The position numbers were made by a program, and so were the translations under genes. From NCBI GenBank assembly GCA_000149265.1, contig CH003268.1, forward strand, positions 428,492-492,491: a DNA stretch of 64,000 bases, written 5' to 3'. The notes beneath the pieces are model-generated. The model worked only from the letters and a program-made list of their open reading frames with translations, ran no database searches and was not told where the DNA came from. This DNA is from Ciona savignyi (lineage: Eukaryota; Chordata; Ascidiacea; Phlebobranchia; Cionidae). Below are positions 30,393 to 41,107 of the stretch, piece by piece; position 1 is the stretch's first letter; every line of letters begins with the position of its first letter.

Positions 30393-30596
30393 CTATTTCT
30401 TGCTTGTCGATGCGTTGTTGGAATCGTCTTGTTTATTTTGAAGTTTTTTCTCTTGTTTCTGCCGCATAATCTCAGCGTCACGCTCCATTCGTTTTGTCTT
30501 GTTGGCCCCACTTTCCTTGGACTTCCCCTTCGCAAGTTCCTGCTGTTTCTTGAGGTTCTTAGCGCGAGCCAATTCCCTTTGATTCCCGCGGGTCAT
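30393..30596 (-). CDS. SERF: SERF-family small basic protein (4F5), single exon
   Basis: 67 residues from a clear ATG at 30596. It opens [17 protein letters not shown], the signature of the 4F5/SERF family, followed by an Arg/Lys-rich helix-forming stretch ([19 protein letters not shown]) and an Asp/Ser tail. SERF proteins are small, highly charged proteins that bind RNA and change the aggregation of amyloidogenic proteins. Length is typical (SERF2 is about 59, SERF1 62-110). There are no introns, whereas vertebrate SERF genes are spliced. Intact, with no sign of decay. Confidence 0.88.
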   Translation of the reverse strand: MTRGNQRELARAKNLKKQQELAKGKSKESGANKTKRMERDAEIMRQKQEKKLQNKQDDSNNASTSKK

Positions 30597-31474
30597 GATT
30601 TCAACGGATTCTAGTTTTTAACATTAAATTGACTGAAAACTGAACAAAAACATAAGGAATACAAATTTATGGACTAACATAAGTTATGCAGACAAATTGT
30701 ATAAATCACTTAACCCCTTATATGGCTTAAATGTTAACACGCTTTTTAGACAGCTTGCTAATAATTTTTTTATATCTAAGTATTTGTTGAGTTCACATAC
30801 ATTCTTTCATTCACATTAACACTGTACGAAAAAAGTTAAAGAAATATGATTAATCTACCTGTTACAGATGTGTGGTATATTGTAGTTTACTTATTACTTT
30901 AAATTTTGCAACGCATATGGCATGATCTAACATAAGTAGTATAAGCACGACTATACATTAGGTAACTTGAATGTATGATACGTAATACTCAAGATATAAA
31001 CAAGAGTTTAAAAATAAAAGATTTTGCCCGTTTAAACAATTCTTTCTTCATGGAAAGAGTTCCTTAAATCTAAAATATCGCGCATTTTTCCAATTTTAGC
31101 AACAAAATGCACTAAAATAAACTTAAAAACAAACAAAAACAAACGATTCTTATTCTTAGGCACGCTAATATAAAGAGTCAGACGGTCAGACCTTCATAGG
31201 GAACTTCCCTTTAAGAAAAAAAGGCTGAAATTTAACGCGTGAACGACTTCATAAAAATCTTAAATAAAATAAATACTGTGCAAGTTCACACTCTATGTTC
31301 ACACGTTTTGTTTTTCAATATTAGTATATTTGACTGTTCTAGCGGGATTAAAAGATTTCTTCTTGTTTTTAGTTTGTGAGAAAGTTATATTCTGTAAACT
31401 AGCTCATGCTCTACGGAAGACTATATATATAATTACTTTTTTCATTGCTTGATTAGTTTGGCCTGTTTGATTAT
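30597..31474. other. AT-rich spacer upstream of SERF
   Basis: No gene, repeat or TATA box stands out. Confidence 0.4.
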
Positions 31475-31770
31475 GGATAGGATAGGTTATTCATGTTTAT
31501 CCCCGTGAATGGGAAAACCAAGGGGGTTAACACACGGGCAATCGTCAGATCACCTCGCGCCCATCGTCGGGTTACCGGGACTATTGCAGTGTGTTGTGTA
31601 TGATTGACACGTTTCTTCAATTTGGTAGAACCCATTAATCCGCTGGGTTCAGGCAATGTCCGTAAAGTGCCTTGCCCAAGGACACAACCTGCTAGCTAAC
31701 GACCAGTTTCACACCTGCAACCTTTCGATTGAAAGGCGACACACTTAACCGCTAGACCAACGGGCCGGAC
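31475..31770 (-). mobile_element. SINE, full-length, minus strand
   Basis: Opens with the antisense tail (GGATAGGATAGG) and ends with the antisense head (CGCTAGACCAACGGGCCGGA). Confidence 0.85.
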
Positions 31771-31799
31771 TACTAATTCAGTAATTCGTAGCGGAATAT

Positions 31800-32060
31800 A
31801 CCATAAGGGATAGTGTGATATTCTTGTTTATCCCCAATGATGGTAACATAAGAGGGTTTCATACCAATTGGCAACAGTTGGTTTACATGGGCTATATATG
31901 TGTGGACTAGAATGTGATACAGTAATTTAATGTACTGGGTTTATATAACATCTGTTTACTGTTGTGTCCAAGTTGGTTTTGAAACCCTGGCCGGTTTCGA
32001 TCCCTCAACCTTTTAGCTTGCAGTTAGACCCCTACCATTTCAGCCAAATAACCCAACAAA
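31800..32060 (-). mobile_element. Diverged SINE, minus strand
   Basis: ATTCTTGTTTATCCCCAATG antisense tail region, then GAAACCCTGGCCGGTTTCGA antisense head region. Strongly worn, about 30 bp from the previous copy. Confidence 0.5.
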
Positions 32061-32268
32061 ATCCACTGAGTTGAAGCAGTAACCAAAATGTGCACAAGGT
32101 GTTTCTATTAACCTCTTATACAATTGTACATAGTCCTACACTGGTTCAAACCTATGTGCCATATCCTTTGAATAATGCACTTAATAGGCATTGCTTATGC
32201 AGAGTTATGGGAAATAGACCAATAACACACAACAAAAGATTTGACAACTCGACTGTGGCACAATGTCA

Positions 32269-32955
32269 CCCTACTGGAAAGTTGGTATGATGCGCCGGAT
32301 ATATCTGGCGTGACGCACGGACTACTTTTTCGGGTATTGGCGTAGAAAACTCCAAAAATCATGCCGGCGTGGCGTGATTACACTTCCTTTCATTTATCTC
32401 AGTATTTTTGACACTTTAAAGCTTTATATTTCAAAGTTTTAATTAAAAATTATGCAACTTTGTTTGTGGTGGCGCAAATCCAGTATGGAAAGTACGGCAG
32501 CTGCACACTCGAGTTTTTTAATTCCCTGCGTCTTTGCACACTTGGGTAATTTTACACACGCTCGTGAGCTGGCAGTATAAACATCGTATAATTTCCAACA
32601 AACCTGTAAACCTACCTCTGGACCTCGGGTAATTTACTGTCAGTATGTTTTTTGTAACGTAGATAGATATGTTAGCTGATGGAGACGATAGATTTAGGAT
32701 AGAATAATATGTTTGTTTAAGATTTTTACAAAATAGTAATAAAAAAGAGATTTTGTACACACTTGAAGTGTGCATTTTTAGACGTTTGCACACGGCACAC
32801 TTAAATATTTGGCGCGTGCACACTCGAGATCTCGGCGAAAATTGACGTACTTTCCATACGGGGCGCAAATTAGTACTACTGGCGTGGCGCAAAATTTAGG
32901 TTAAAAAATGTTGGCGCAAAAATCCGGCGCACAGAAAACGAACTTTCCAATAGGG
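32269..32955. mobile_element. TIR DNA transposon (outer), non-autonomous
   Basis: 687 bp with inverted ends CCCTACTGGAAAGTT and AACTTTCCAATAGGG, flanked by a perfect 8-bp repeat CAATGTCA (32261-32268 and 32956-32963). Subterminal GGCGTGRCGC-type repeats occur on both sides. No ORF. The 8-bp duplication fits hAT, P or Merlin-like elements; the ends are not typical hAT, so I leave the superfamily open. Interrupted by the element at 32480-32861. Confidence 0.82.
32480..32861. mobile_element. TIR DNA transposon nested inside the outer one
   Basis: 382 bp with ends CCAGTATGGAAAGTACG and CGTACTTTCCATACGG, flanked by a 9-bp repeat GGCGCAAAT (32471-32479 and 32862-32870). Just inside both ends is GCACACTCGAG in opposite orientation. 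Its ends share TGGAAAGT with the host element, suggesting related families. Confidence 0.8.
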
Positions 32956-33146
32956 CAATGTCATTTGGGGGTTGTCTGTGTTATAATTACTATTTTGTTC
33001 CTACGCGGTGTAAAATGAGTATTGTGGACTTATTTCGTTCAAACAGTTTGCCAGTCGGGTTAAGGTTGTTTTATTCTTACAAGTTTTGTGTTTTTATGTA
33101 TCTACAGCAACCTATTTATTTCATGTGACCTTAACATATTAAAAAA

Positions 33147-34541
33147 ATGGGATTTCTATTTGACTCTTTCGTTATGTTCTCGACGCAAATCTTGTTCTTC
33201 GGATTCGGTTGGATTTTCTTCATCTGGCAACTCTTCAAAGACTACGAATGCCACCACAAAACTGTGCAGGTCATTTTCTCGCTCACCTTCTGTCTCTCAT
33301 GCACCATGTTCGAGCTCATTATCTTCGAGATCGTCGGACTTCTCAACCTCAGCTCCAGGTTCTTCCACTGGAGATTGAACTTGTACGGGATGCTCTTCGT
33401 CGTCGTGTTCCTCGTACCATTCTGCATCGCGTACTTCGTTGTAAGCAACATCAGATTTTTGCAAAAGTATCGACTCTTCGTGGGCGCCATGATATGGTGT
33501 GTTTTTATTTACTTCTTCTGGAAAATTGGTGATCCTTTTCCAATTTTAAGTGCTCAGCATGGTATTTTATCGATTGAGCAAGTGATAAGCCGGGTGGGGG
33601 TGATCGGGGTGACCGTGATGGCTTTACTGTCCGGTTTCGGTGCTGTTAACTGCCCCTACACTTATTCATCGTATTTTCTTCGCCATGTGACTGACAACGA
33701 TATCCATGTTATGGAGAAGAAGTTGCTGCAAACCTGTGAGTTGATCATAAATAAGAAGAAGCGAATCGCAGTTGCAGAACAAAAGAACGCCGTGCATCGC
33801 CCTGATAACGGCAACACTGGGATCTGGGCACGATTTCGAAGTGCAGCCCCCACTTTACCCGTTTCGAACGAAAACCTCACCCAACTTCGCCAAGATGTAA
33901 AGACTCATGAGGAACTCAGTCGACAATTATTCCTCGAAACCCTGGACTTACATGCGACAAAAGAACGGATTCAATACTCAAAAACCTTAAAAGGAAGATA
34001 CTTTAACATTCTAGGATACTTTTTCTCCATCTACTGCATTTGGAAAATCTTCATGTGCACAATCAACATTGTTTTCAACAGAGTTGGTAAAAAGGACCCA
34101 GTAACAAAGGGAATTGAGATTTTAGTCCATTACCTCGGTTTTCAATTTGATGTTCTGTTCTGGTCACAGCATGTGTCGTTCACGCTGATTGGTGTAATGA
34201 TCGTGACCTCAATACGGGGTCTGCTTATCACGCTCACCAAGTTTTTCTACGCGATATCGAGCAGCAAGTCATCGAACATCATCGTAATGGGGCTCGCACA
34301 GATCATGGGGATGTACTTCGTGTCATCTGTTTTACTGATGCGAATGAACATGCCTGAATCATATAGGACCATTATAACTGAAGTTTTAGGAGAACTGCAA
34401 TTTCAGTTTTATCACAGATGGTTCGACGTGATTTTCCTTGTGAGCGCGTTGAGTAGCATCGGTTTTCTTTATCTTGCGCATAAACAGGCGCCTGAGAAAC
34501 ATACTGTAAGCGAATTGCATTTATCCGATGCGTTTAGTTGA
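33147..34541 (+). CDS. GPR89: Golgi pH regulator / GPR89, single exon
   Basis: 464 residues from the ATG at 33147, close to the 455 of human GPR89. The protein is a multi-pass Golgi membrane protein whose family is tied to Golgi acidification by anion conductance. Hydrophobic segments: N-terminal MGFLFDSFVMFSTQILFFGF, then four more before residue 140. The family signature GVTVMALLSGFGAVNCPYTY lies near 160. A charged cytosolic loop (about 185-285: ITDN..., KKKRIAVAEQK) separates the C-terminal ABA_GPCR-like half with about four helices. Intact and intronless, while the next gene downstream has eleven introns. An AATAAA lies at 34684. Confidence 0.94.
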   Translation: MGFLFDSFVMFSTQILFFGFGWIFFIWQLFKDYECHHKTVQVIFSLTFCLSCTMFELIIFEIVGLLNLSSRFFHWRLNLYGMLFVVVFLVPFCIAYFVVSNIRFLQKYRLFVGAMIWCVFIYFFWKIGDPFPILSAQHGILSIEQVISRVGVIGVTVMALLSGFGAVNCPYTYSSYFLRHVTDNDIHVMEKKLLQTCELIINKKKRIAVAEQKNAVHRPDNGNTGIWARFRSAAPTLPVSNENLTQLRQDVKTHEELSRQLFLETLDLHATKERIQYSKTLKGRYFNILGYFFSIYCIWKIFMCTINIVFNRVGKKDPVTKGIEILVHYLGFQFDVLFWSQHVSFTLIGVMIVTSIRGLLITLTKFFYAISSSKSSNIIVMGLAQIMGMYFVSSVLLMRMNMPESYRTIITEVLGELQFQFYHRWFDVIFLVSALSSIGFLYLAHKQAPEKHTVSELHLSDAFS

Positions 34542-34683
34542 ATCGTGTTGTGTGTCCTTACATTTCAACATTTTTGAGTTGGCTTAAGTGTTATATGTGG
34601 AAAGGTCTGCTGATTAAAGTTGATTTGTTTGGTATGGACTTTGTAAATGTGGAGTATCAAGGTTAATTTGAATTATATTTTAG

Positions 34684-34689
34684 AATAAA
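34684..34689 (+). terminator. Poly(A) signal for GPR89
   Basis: AATAAA 143 bases after the GPR89 stop codon, followed by a T-rich stretch near 34704-34722. About 118 bases further on is a pyrimidine-rich acceptor-like site (TTGCTATTTTAG, ending at 34806) just before the GTF2H4 ATG. Confidence 0.6.
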
Positions 34690-34831
34690 TACTAAATAAG
34701 AAGTTTTTTTTATTTTATTTATCACTGCTATATAGTATTGTTATGGTAATGTGCATTATTGGTTCGGTGTTATGAAATTTGGTCAAAATTATAATTTGCT
34801 ATTTTAGTAGCAAACAGGTTTAGAAGAATAT

Positions 34832-37800
34832 ATGCATGAAGAAATGGAGCATTTACAAACCTTGAAACTGAAATGTTTAAGTTTGCAAGATTACTTGAAA
34901 GGGTTGCCCCCAGTGATACTAGATTCACTGTACGACCATCCGGCCACCTGCATGGGGGTTTTCAGGTGAGTGGGTTTCCTTGTGCACACAGTCGAGTTTT
35001 CAGAGGTTTTTAGTATAAGGTAAGGTCACTTGCTTCTGTTAAATAAAATGTGAGGATAGTTACACATGGCTTTTTGGATGACCCATTAGATACCACAAAG
35101 TTAGAGCAATGTAAAGTGGCTTGCTCTGGTGCACAGTAATACACTTTATGCCTACAGTCGAGTTGCTATTACAGTGTGGGAATAAAAGTTATGTATTAAA
35201 TTCAACCAATAACCGGACAATTGTGCTTGTGGGTTACTTGAATGAAGTGATTGAATGGGGGGATTTTTACAGCTTAAACCAGATCTTATATCTATGCCAT
35301 CATTTTAGGGAACTCCCCGAGCTCGCTAGATACCACACAATGAGGATATTATATGTTGAGCAACCGATTTCCAAAGCTGCAGCAGCTGCCTGGGTGAAGA
35401 TTGCCGCGAAACCGTGAGTTTGTGCTAACCAGTGTCATTTAATATACCGGTACAGAGACAAATCATTTAAAGATCATGTTTAAAAAGCATTTAATTGCAA
35501 AATCAAATAATGGATGTTCAATCGAATATTTCAGACCATTTATGTATCACTGCAGTTTTATTTGTATGATGAAATAATAATTAAACCAAGATATATATAT
35601 CTTGCGTCCTTATTATTATGGTTGTACACTGCAGGGATATTTGTGAAACTGCTCAGTCCTGTATTCAATTCAACTTGTTTTTCGATAATTTTTTATATTT
35701 TAGTTTTATATTTCTATAATAAATAAAATTAGCACAGATATATCAAAAAAAGCTTGAAAAAAGCAATACACTACAGCAGTATATAAAACGTCACTAAATA
35801 TACAATAAATAACACTAAAAATAAAGCATAGATAAAACATTAATTTGGCAGAATTTCAAAATTACTTTAATCAAAATTAACCATTTTTTCCACCTTTCAT
35901 TTTTGATCAAAATATCCCGCAGTGATCATGAGATCGCAGTGAAATCGATGTTAGATCTTCGAGTTTGGATCGAAACTTCGCTTCAAGGGTCAGATTCCAC
36001 CGCGTATACCGTCAATTCGGTGTTTCGACGCAACCTGCAGAAGGCTCTGGTGGGAGAGTAGGTGACCATTTTACGCTTTTCTTTCATTGCTCCGGCATGG
36101 TAGTTTTGTTCTATTTCCATCACCCCTCATGTTTGGGTCCAAAATGCGGAATTATGATTCTAAATTGATTTAACTCAAAATTTACTGTTTCAAATAGAAA
36201 TTAAGTGGTTTTAGTGGAACAAAATGAGTTTTATTAAAAACATTTAGAACACTTCTAGTGTGTAGCATGCATTGGAGATATTCTTTAAACTGTTTTATTT
36301 AACCCTTGAATCCAATGCTTTCTGTAGTTACTCGTTAAGTCATACAAACGTAATTGATGGTGACTTTTGTTTATTTTTTGCATTAATGGTTGACTTATAT
36401 ATAACCTACTTTTGGGAAGTTTCTTTAACAGTAGCTCTGGCCTGAATTGAAGGTGTTGTTTTTCACTTACTAGAGTATTACATCAAGCATGACTTCCGAC
36501 TAGCTGTGGTAGATTTTAATCCAACAACCTTTCAGTTGTTGACCCAGTGCTATGCGACACAAGGTAACCGATCAAACCCACTTCAACCCGCAGGAACGAC
36601 CCAGTGCTGAGCACGTCGCACCTCGGGAGCGACAAGCACGCCAAGAACACCGAGTCGCTCTCCAACTACGCTGACGAGCGGTGGGAAGCCGTCCTCCTGC
36701 ACATGGTCGGCTCCGACAACAAATCAACGATCAGTCAGGATTTGAAGGAACTTATGCTCCAAGCTGGGCTGATGAAGTAAAACGATCTTGGCAATTATGA
36801 ATTCTAGAAGTTGCATCAAACAACGGTTGATTTGTTGACTTGTAACCACTAAAAATTGTAGATTGCCTTACCAATTTGTATGTATAAAGAAAATCAACTT
36901 TGGAAAGCTTATGTAACTGTATCGTTGTGCCACGCTTGAATACAACGCAATGCCTTGTTGAATAGATTTTAAGGTGGGAAGAGTCACACAAAACAAAACT
37001 ATGCTTTTGTGTGTATTAAATTTAGATACAAATAACATTTAAATAAAAATATTTTTATTAACAATTTAAAAGGATGTCTCTTTAAATGATTGGCATCCAT
37101 TTTTATCTACAGACAGGAACATGGGACTGGGAAAGTGATCACGGCCAAAGGTTTTCAGTTCCTGCTACTCGACAATGCAACCCAAGTACGTTGGTTTATT
37201 GGAAGTTTTTATCTGACATCTTGTATCTTCTATTATGGCTGGGTATGTCCATGCTATTAGATATACATCAACACTTCACAGCCCGGAATTGGCTTACGCT
37301 CCTAAATTTCGCAAGAAATTTATGCGAAATTTATTATTTTGGCTGGTGTTCTGAAATAACTTTTTTGTTCATAAAAGTAATTATGAAGTAAGTTATTGTG
37401 AGCTTGCCGTACTAAATTATTGAGTTTCCACAATTATTACTTCAACATATTTTGATGAGGCTCAACAATTGTCAATTGTTTATCCAACTGAGCCAACCAG
37501 CTATATACAACCCACTAGTTGTTTCTCAGAGTGTGTAATCCCCGCATCATTCCACAGGTTTGGTACTTCGTTCGCGAATACCTGGACTGGATTCGAGGTA
37601 GAGGGATGAACCTTGTGCAGATTCTGCGATTTATTTTCGAACTGAGTTTTTCAACGCTCGGGACGGTAAGTTATTTTGTTTGATTCCACAGTAAGGGTGT
37701 TATGTGATGCAGACTACGCACTTGGCTTTAAAATTGCACCCATCCTAATGTAAACTAAAGTTCTTTTTTATTTACTTGAGCAGAATGATTAAAACTTGCT

Positions 37801-40800
37801 TTTCAGTGGAAATTTTTTCCACTTGTATCAGTATCATTGGATATAAAGGAATTAACTGTACCGCCATACTCATCAAGTATCGCATAATTTGTAAAGTAAC
37901 AAGTTAACTTAATTCATTAATATTTCAAGTTGGAATTATAACAGTGGGTTAATTTATTTGTATCTACATGGGTGCGCCATCATATATCCTTAAGATAGCT
38001 CGTGCTTTCAGTGGAGTTGAGACAGCACGAGTGGCTCACTTATACAGGTTGACCCATCAAACATTTCCCCAGGATCTCCCAACAGACGAACGGGACGAAC
38101 ACGTGTTGACCTGTCTTCAACACTTCCGTGAAATGGGGATTATTATGCAAAGGAAGGTGGGTTATGGTGTTCGGGGGTCGTGTTATGTGGGGGGGGGGGG
38201 GGGGGGGGGTTACATTATGGGGAAGTGATATTGTGATGGCGATGTGGTCAAATCAAAATGTATGATTGCATGGGTTGAATAAAGTTTGTGACAAGAGGGT
38301 TGACATTATTGTGATAGGATAAGATATTCATGTTAATTCCTGCAAATGGGAAAACGTAAAGAGCAATAACACTATCAAAGTTGGGTTATCAGATTTATTG
38401 CAGTGTTTTATAATATGTTCCTTCAATTTGGGGGAACCCATTTATTTCTTGTGTTCAGGCAATGTTCTAAGTGCCCTATCCAAGGACAGAACCGACTAGC
38501 TAGAGACCAGTTTCGAACCAGCAACCCTTTAGATGACATGCAACACACTTACCCACCAAGCTGATCCGATAAACATCACATCATCCCCATAACCCATTTG
38601 TTGATAAATATAACATAATATCCTCCCCTCTCTTGTAACGCAAGTCGCGACGCTTTTACCCCACTCACCTTGCTGTAAATCTCGTCAACAAAGCCAACAA
38701 ACCCGTTTCCACCGTCGTTAACAAACATGGATTCATTGTAGCTGAAACTAACTTTAGGGTGTGCGCTTACACAGGTAAGTGTGCGCTTAAGCTGGTAGGT
38801 GTGCGTTTATGCAGGTGCGGTGTGTGTTTACACAGGTAGGGGTGCACTTACACAGGTAGGTTGCTTGTGGAAATTAATGTAGGACAACTGGTATTCAGGG
38901 ATGGGGTATTGAACACATATTTAATCATTTTAATATTTTAATAAATGTTTGTATGGAGGTAAACATACATTTTTCTTTCTCTTTGCTGTTAAATCCAGGA
39001 ATAATCTACACGCAAAGGTAGAAATATGTATGATGTCATACCTGGATAAGTGCATCTCCATCCTGTCACATGACGCAGTTGTGTTGGTAATAGACGTCGC
39101 CTTTTCATGTTCGACTCGATTCAAATAAATTGCTTAAAATAAAATTTAATTCCTGTTTTACAAACATATTTTATTGACATTCTGCTGCATTGAATGAAAT
39201 TTATCTAATCCTTGACTCTCTAATCCAAATTTGTCCCACAGAATCCGACCTCCATTATTCAATCTTATCTCTGTTTTGCGAAATGGAATACAGGTGTGTG
39301 GTATGTCATATAGGATAGAATATTCATATATTTATTCATGTGAATGGAAAAGCGTGCAGGGCGTTAACACACAGGCAATTGTCAGATTACCTTGACCCCA
39401 CTGTCAGGTTACCGGAGCTTAGCTATCGACTAGTTTTGAACCTGCAATCCTTGTGCTCAAAGGCACTAAACTAACCCACTTAACCACGCTATTCGGTCGG
39501 TGGTAATTGTCCCTTTTTTAGGCTAATATTAGGACAGGATACTTATGTTTTATCTGGTATGTGTGAAAATGCATAAAGATAAGCAAACATCAGATCACCT
39601 CCTATCCGCAGTCGGTTTACTAAAGCTACTACAGAGATTGTGTGTAAAGTGCTTATCCAAAAACACAAATTGCCTACTGAATCCCACAACCTTTTGACTA
39701 TAATGGTTTGTATGTTACCCACTGTTACTAGTTTACATGAATGTATTATCTACGCTGTCCAGTGAGCTTATATTGTGCGGCAGTAAAATGTTGGACAAAG
39801 TAGTGCTCTAGAAACCAGTTGGTGATGCCTTTGCTGTCAGTAGAATAACATAAAAAAGATATTTATGTTTTATCTCTGTGAATAATAATAATCAAGGGGG
39901 TTAACACACGGTCAATCGTCAGAATACCTTGCGCTCACCATCGGGTTACCTGAGCTATTGCAGTATGTTATATATGCAGGTATTTCAACCTACTGTCAGA
40001 TCTGTCAAATCCAACTCCCAACCCAGGTTTCCCAATATGTGCGTTCTGCGATTAACGCGGGAAAGTGTTCAACGAGCTGTGGTGAATGGGATAACAGCTG
40101 ATCAGATACTTCATTACATCAAGGCTAACGCTCACGCCGAAATGTTGAAAGATGTAAGCGATATTCTCGGTTTTATTTTGCTGGTTTTTATAATGTTGTG
40201 ACGGTTAAAATACGGTTATGATCAGATTTCTCATGCCTATTGTCGAGTTGCTGAAACACAATGATTATAGTCGTTCGTTTTATTTATTTCCTGGTGTGTG
40301 GGGAATCTGCAATAAAGAATTTAACTAAAAAAAGCAATAATCGAACACACTAAGCTAATAGAAAGTCATTCGACTGGATTTATTAGCGTGTTTGACAAAG
40401 CTATTATAATGTGTATTTAGTACCACTTTATTAATGGTTTGAACAAAAATAAATAAAAACTAAGGAACTCCACAGCAATAGCTCTGATAACCTGACTGGT
40501 ATTTATATAAGTTCCTGCATATTTATTACCCCACCAATATATCCCCAATCTCACACTTTCCCCCCAGGACCCAATTCTCGCACCCACTGTCGCCGACCAA
40601 ATAAGGTTATGGGCGATGGAGCGTGACCGACTGACGTACAGAGATGGCGTCCTTTACAACCAGTTTCTTGCGCAAAAGGATTTCGAAGTTCTGCGCAACT
40701 ATGCACAGGTGGGGATGCTTTGGCTCTGTAGTGTAGAATTATAGCAATTATCAGAACCCCTTGCGCCCACCGTCGGGTTACCGAGCTATTGCAGTGTGTT

Positions 40801-41107
40801 GGGTATGATTGAGGCGTTCTTTCAATCTATCTAGAACCCAATAATTTACTGGGTTAGACAATATCTGATGCCTGGTCCAAGAACACAATCCACAAGCAAG
40901 CGATCAGTTTCGTATCTGCAACCCTTTGGTTGAAATTCCATGCACTTAACCACTAAACTACCGGAATAAACAACTTCTGACACTTTATAGGAACTTGGTG
41001 TCTTGATATGGGACAACTCGCCTAGGAGGTATATGGTAGTTACCATGGAAGGTCATGACCAGGTCAAGCGATATTGGAAGAAAATTAAAAAAGAATCCGA
41101 TTCGTGA
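34832..41107 (+). CDS. GTF2H4: TFIIH subunit p52 (general transcription factor IIH subunit 4), twelve exons
   Basis: Core TFIIH subunit that anchors and stimulates the XPB ATPase in transcription initiation and nucleotide excision repair. Exons: 34832-34965, 35309-35413, 35923-36057, 36594-36776, 37113-37185, 37558-37665, 38073-38156, 38645-38774, 39242-39293, 40027-40153, 40568-40708, 40991-41107. All GT-AG and in phase, summing to 462 residues, exactly the human length. Conserved blocks: [158 protein letters not shown] at the end. The exon 8 donor lies in a tandem repeat. SINE fragments fill several introns, all antisense. Confidence 0.95.
34980..35180 (-). mobile_element. Diverged SINE in GTF2H4 intron 1
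   Basis: Same subfamily as the 132-bp units of the ALDH9 array (CCCATTAGATACCACAAAGT, GAGCAATGTAAAGTGGCTTG, GTGCACAGTAATACAC), here only about one and a half copies. Confidence 0.6.
38315..38572 (-). mobile_element. SINE in GTF2H4 intron 7
   Basis: Antisense tail (GGATAAGATATTCATG) through antisense head (CACTTACCCACCAAGCTGAT). Moderately diverged, nearly full-length. Confidence 0.75.
38760..38860 (+). repeat. Minisatellite that copies an exon end and its splice donor
   Basis: Five units of 18-22 bp, TGTGCGCTTACACAGGTAAG and variants. The first unit spans the end of GTF2H4 exon 8 (GTGTGCGCTTACACAG) and its donor GTAAGT at 38775. Later units repeat the exon end plus a GGTA- or GGTG-type donor. 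Confidence 0.8.
39310..39720 (-). mobile_element. Two SINE fragments in GTF2H4 intron 9
   Basis: 39310-39512 and 39530-39720, both antisense to the gene, both diverged. Landmarks: TAGGATAGAATATTCAT, GGGCGTTAACACACAGGCAA, then TTAGGACAGGATACTTATG, GTCGGTTTACTAAAGCTACT. Confidence 0.6.
39848..39975 (-). mobile_element. Truncated SINE in GTF2H4 intron 9
   Basis: GGGGGTTAACACACGGTCAA, then TTGCGCTCACCATCGGGTTA, ending in GAGCTATTGCAGTATGTT about 50 bp before exon 10. Confidence 0.65.
40740..40965 (-). mobile_element. SINE in GTF2H4 intron 11
   Basis: TTGCGCCCACCGTCGGGTTA, GAACCCAATAATTTACTGGG, then antisense head CACTTAACCACTAAACTACC, ending about 25 bp before exon 12. Confidence 0.7.
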
